Source: CAG-791 sp002390025
GTDB taxonomy: Bacteria > Bacillota > Clostridia > Lachnospirales > Lachnospiraceae
Length of the DNA: 25,294 bases
Assembly (NCBI GenBank): GCA_946543465.1
Contig: CAMNLR010000123.1
Location: forward strand, 1 to 25,294
Reading direction: 5' to 3'
Both the position numbers and the translations under genes were made by a program. This document shows, in pieces, positions 23,035 through 25,294 of this stretch. The notes below the pieces were generated by a model, which did no database searches, had not been told where the DNA came from, and saw only the letters and a list, made by a program, of their open reading frames with translations. Within the stretch, counting starts at the first letter, position 1. Every line of letters begins with the position of its first letter.

Positions 23035-23412
23035 TCAGGAAAGAGGACCTCCGCATTTGGGGCAGAAATCAAAATCCTCTTCCGTCTGGTATCCGCAGGC
23101 CGGGCATCGCCTGACCATGCGGGCTCTCCTTCCGCTGCTGACGATCTGCAAGTCCGCAGTCCCGATCTCAACCTTCTCTCCGCGTCCTATGCGGGCGCCG
23201 ATCTCCGGATTCAGCTCATAGACCGTCCCGCAGCAGGACATCTGCACGAAATACTTCCTTCCCCACCGGAAGCAGGGAATAAAGAAGAGCAGAAGCTGGG
23301 TAAAGGTCATGAACACCTGGTATCTGCCATATTGTCCGCACTGCGTGCAGATCACGAGCTGATCACTGGAGAGGTCTTTTCTCCCCTGTGTAAGGCCGAT
23401 CATCAAAAACAT
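23035..23412 (-). CDS. Small zinc-ribbon protein
   Basis: Hypothetical protein of 125 residues with two cysteine groups. The first is CTQC at 22-25 with CC at 60-61, around a hydrophobic stretch MTFTQLLLFFIP that may touch the membrane. The second is a C-terminal zinc ribbon: CPAC at 103-106 and CPKC at 117-120. Zinc-ribbon proteins of this layout occur in many Firmicutes without known function. AAGGGA lies upstream of ATG 23412. It is 95 bp upstream of the NifX-SlyD gene and 101 bp downstream of the FAH-family gene on the same strand; operon membership is possible but not shown. Confidence 0.8.
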   Translation of the reverse strand: MFLMIGLTQGRKDLSSDQLVICTQCGQYGRYQVFMTFTQLLLFFIPCFRWGRKYFVQMSCCGTVYELNPEIGARIGRGEKVEIGTADLQIVSSGRRARMVRRCPACGYQTEEDFDFCPKCGGPLS

Positions 23413-23513
23413 AACTGCTGTTCCCTTTCCGGAATCCGATCACACATTTCAGGACCTGATCACGTGACCGGAGTACATTTCCCTTTTTGAAAAAATCCGG
23501 CAGCCCGGCCGCA

Positions 23514-24566
23514 TCAATCGCAGATGGGATTGGTCAGCGTTCCGATGCCCTCGATCTCACAGGTGACGGTATCGCCGGCGTGCAGGAATTTCGGAGGGTC
23601 AAAGCCCATGCCGACACCCTTGGGTGTTCCTGTGGAAATGATCGTCCCTGCCTTCAGCGTCATAGCCCTGGAGAGATCGGAAATAATGTGATCGATGCCG
23701 AAGATCAGCATGTCCGTCGTGCTGTCCTGACGCAGTTCTCCGTTGACCCTGCTGCTGATCCGGAGACGGGGCGGGAAGGAAAACTCATCCGCCGTGACAA
23801 TGCAGGGGCCCATCGGGGTATAGCCGTCCAGGCTCTTGCCCAGATACCACTGGGTGTGGCGGGTCTGAAGATTGCGCGCGGAAAAATCGTTGAGGATGGT
23901 GTAACCGAAAATACATCCGGGCACTTCCTCCGGGGAGATCCCCTTTACATCCTTTCCGATGATCACGGCAAGCTCCGCCTCATAATCGAGGGAATCCACC
24001 AGGTCCGCATAGGCCGGCACCGGATCGCCGTCCGCAGGCGAGCGGTTCACGCGCTTGGCAAAATAGACCGGATAGCGGTCTTTGGAGGTAAAGGCCTCCT
24101 TTGCATAGGCCGCCGCCTCTTCCGCGTGTTCAGTATAGTTAAGTCCCAGGCAGATGACATCCTGGAGAGGCACCGGAATGGGGGACAGAATCTTTACGTC
24201 ACTGCCGACGAAAAGGCTGCTAAATCCTTCCCTGTCTGCCTGCTCCGCCTCTGTCTCCGCGTACTCTGCGTCTGCAGGGGGTATTTCAAAGGCCTCCGCC
24301 GCACTGCGGAGCACTTCCATCTCCTCCGGGATATGGCCTGCGATCAGAGCGTTCATATCGGGATAGGAAATCCCTGTCTCCGCAATCGGCAGTACCCTGG
24401 TGCCGTCCCTGGAGAGGATTCCGACTTCCTCCCCGAAGAAGCTGAACAGACCGCCCCGGGATTCCTGCTCACGCATGGGTGCCCCGATCCCAAAGAGGGG
24501 CATGACAGGTGCCGATTCATCGAATGCGCCGCTGTTGTTCAATCGCTGAAATGTCACAAGTCTCAT
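23514..24566 (-). CDS. Fumarylacetoacetate hydrolase (FAH) family enzyme
   Basis: Predicted metal-dependent hydrolase, isomerase or decarboxylase of 350 residues. The FAH catalytic domain occupies about 130-350: VICLGLNYTEHAEEA, the metal-ligand E-x-E region in SLDYEAELAVIIG, Asp in GYTILNDFSARN, KSLDGYTPMGPCIV, and IISTGTPKGVGMGF near the end. The N-terminal part is the less conserved cap. Start ATG 24566 has GGAGG eight bases upstream; ATG 24572 is too close to it. The substrate is usually a beta-keto or 2-oxo acid, but it cannot be named here. No catabolic partner genes are adjacent. Confidence 0.88.
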   Translation of the reverse strand: MRLVTFQRLNNSGAFDESAPVMPLFGIGAPMREQESRGGLFSFFGEEVGILSRDGTRVLPIAETGISYPDMNALIAGHIPEEMEVLRSAAEAFEIPPADAEYAETEAEQADREGFSSLFVGSDVKILSPIPVPLQDVICLGLNYTEHAEEAAAYAKEAFTSKDRYPVYFAKRVNRSPADGDPVPAYADLVDSLDYEAELAVIIGKDVKGISPEEVPGCIFGYTILNDFSARNLQTRHTQWYLGKSLDGYTPMGPCIVTADEFSFPPRLRISSRVNGELRQDSTTDMLIFGIDHIISDLSRAMTLKAGTIISTGTPKGVGMGFDPPKFLHAGDTVTCEIEGIGTLTNPICD

Positions 24567-24572
24567 AATCAT

Positions 24573-24883
24573 TACCTCCCGCTGCGCTGTCCCGGCGCTC
24601 CGGCAGACCCAGGATCGGCCGGATACCTGCAGACAGGCACAAACAAAGTTTTGCCTTGCAGAATGCGATTATCAAAAGTCCCTGTCCACACTTTCCGGCA
24701 TGCCGCCCGTCAGAGCGGCAAGGCAATGCAGTCTCAGAATCTGGAGTAAACCGAAACGAAGAGCAGATTGTTTCTATCATAAACAATCTCCCGCATCAGG
24801 TCAACTGCTCTGATCGGAACTGCTGCTCTGACGGCCGTGTGATTCGGTCTTAATCAGGTATGCTGCTCTGACGGCCGTGTCAA
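24573..24883. other. Gene-free gap with REP-like hairpins and repeats
   Basis: No credible gene. It contains a hairpin at 24701-24720 (TGCCGC/GCGGCA) matching the one at 20229-20248, a perfect 9-bp hairpin at 24765-24789 (AGATTGTTT/AAACAATCT), and a 40-bp-period repeat. A minus-strand TTGATA lies near 24675, but no good -10 for the FAH gene follows it. Confidence 0.7.
24821..24880. repeat. 20-bp direct repeat, 40-bp period
   Basis: TGCTGCTCTGACGGCCGTGT is exact at 24821-24840 and 24861-24880; a shorter relative (CTGCTCTGATCGG) lies near 24805. It resembles the reverse complement of the hairpin at 24701-24720, so it may be a decayed inverted copy. Confidence 0.85.
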
Positions 24884-24921
24884 AATAACGGCACCGGCCA
24901 GGAAAGATCCTGACCGGTGCC
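24884..24921 (-). terminator. Terminator of the fibronectin-III-like gene
   Basis: A 14-bp stem GGCACCGGtCAGGA/TCCTGgCCGGTGCC (24908-24921 with 24890-24903), followed on the minus strand by GTTATTTTG. It begins seven bases past the stop codon. Confidence 0.85.
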
Positions 24922-24927
24922 TGCCCC

Positions 24928-25294
24928 TTATTTGATGATAAAGGATCCTACGTAGGTGTTGTTTGCCGGCATGGGCACGGTGCAGAAAACACCGTTGCGC
25001 TTGCGCCTTGTGACGATGCGGACGTAATATCTTGTATTCTTCTTGAGGTTGCTTCCTCCGCATTTATTGATCACTGCGCTTGTTGCGGTTGCATTCTGGG
25101 AAGTGGACTGGTACCAGTACCACTTTCCGTTGGGATTCGTCGTGATGAAAACATTGTAGCCGTTGCAGCCGTAGATGATGTTCCAGCTGGCATTCACCTT
25201 CAGATTGTTCCCTGAGCTCGTGTTCCTGGTGGTGAGCTTTGCGGGTGAAGGGGTGATGTATTCAATGTTGGACCAGGGGCCGAATTTGCGCTGG
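24928..25294 (-). CDS. C-terminus of a fibronectin-III-like surface protein (5' end off the right edge)
   Basis: The frame is open from the right edge to TAA at 24930-24928 (about 122 residues visible). The visible part reads like one Fn3-type beta-sandwich: LTTRNTSSGNNLKVNASWN, GYNVFITTNPNGKWYWYQS, NKCGGSNLKKNTRYYVRIVT, ending VGSFIIK. Such domains in Clostridia often occur in multiples in secreted or wall proteins. There is no sorting signal or membrane anchor at this C-terminus, so anchoring, if any, must lie in the missing part. Function is unknown. Confidence 0.7.
   Translation of the reverse strand, partial: QRKFGPWSNIEYITPSPAKLTTRNTSSGNNLKVNASWNIIYGCNGYNVFITTNPNGKWYWYQSTSQNATATSAVINKCGGSNLKKNTRYYVRIVTRRKRNGVFCTVPMPANNTYVGSFIIK

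Noticed and set aside
24517..24786. Minus-strand 89-codon frame upstream of the FAH gene
   Set aside because: It overlaps the FAH start in another frame and covers hairpins; no motif or ribosome site supports it.

Overview
The window looks like a chromosomal segment of a Gram-positive, low-motility-signal Clostridia, most likely Lachnospiraceae-like. This is inferred from strong AGGAGG-type ribosome binding sites, an OmpR-type two-component system with a GerMN lipoprotein, a ribBA fusion under an FMN riboswitch, an SdpRI pair, a DUF6320 protein and a NifX-SlyD fusion. No rRNA, tRNA, CRISPR array, phage gene or transposase was seen.

Positions 1-7933 (minus strand) hold a competence/envelope-signalling block. 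In transcription order it runs comEA, response regulator, sensor kinase, GerMN lipoprotein, comEC (comEC runs off the left edge). The kinase and lipoprotein genes overlap by ATGA. comEA and comEC each have their own promoter-like site, followed by a closely similar hairpin leader that encloses the ribosome binding site. In both genes an intrinsic-terminator-like hairpin begins about 30 nt after the start codon. I consider this pair of matching leaders the best candidate for an undescribed regulatory system here. A SRAP/HMCES-type abasic-site protein is divergent from comEA.

Positions 9122-12647 (minus) hold an HxxxDG acyltransferase, a DUF6320-like zinc-ribbon membrane protein overlapping its 3' end, and a pectinacetylesterase-like alpha/beta hydrolase. 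This may be an acylation/deacylation module. Divergent from it is an sdpR-sdpI operon (12915-13833) with two near-identical 24-bp operators flanking its promoter; no Sdp toxin genes are present in the window. A long bidirectional terminator separates it from two tandem CorC/CNNM-type proteins (14128-16932).

Positions 17079-21986 (minus) hold the riboflavin operon: sigma-A-like promoter, FMN riboswitch, terminator, ribD, ribE, ribBA, ribH, terminator. Its gaps are unusually long (about 200-310 bp). They are filled by hairpin clusters and tandem repeats, several of which are duplications of the end of the preceding gene carried past the stop codon. The right end (22007-25294, minus) holds a NifX-SlyD fusion with a Cys/His-rich linker, a small zinc-ribbon protein, a fumarylacetoacetate-hydrolase-family enzyme, and the C-terminus of a fibronectin-III-like protein.

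A theme of the whole window is abundant short tandem repeats. They occur inside coding tails and linkers (ComEC N-terminus, kinase C-terminus, GerMN signal region, SRAP inserts) and just beyond stop codons (comEA, response regulator, ribE, ribH). All homology calls are from reading motifs, not from searches.
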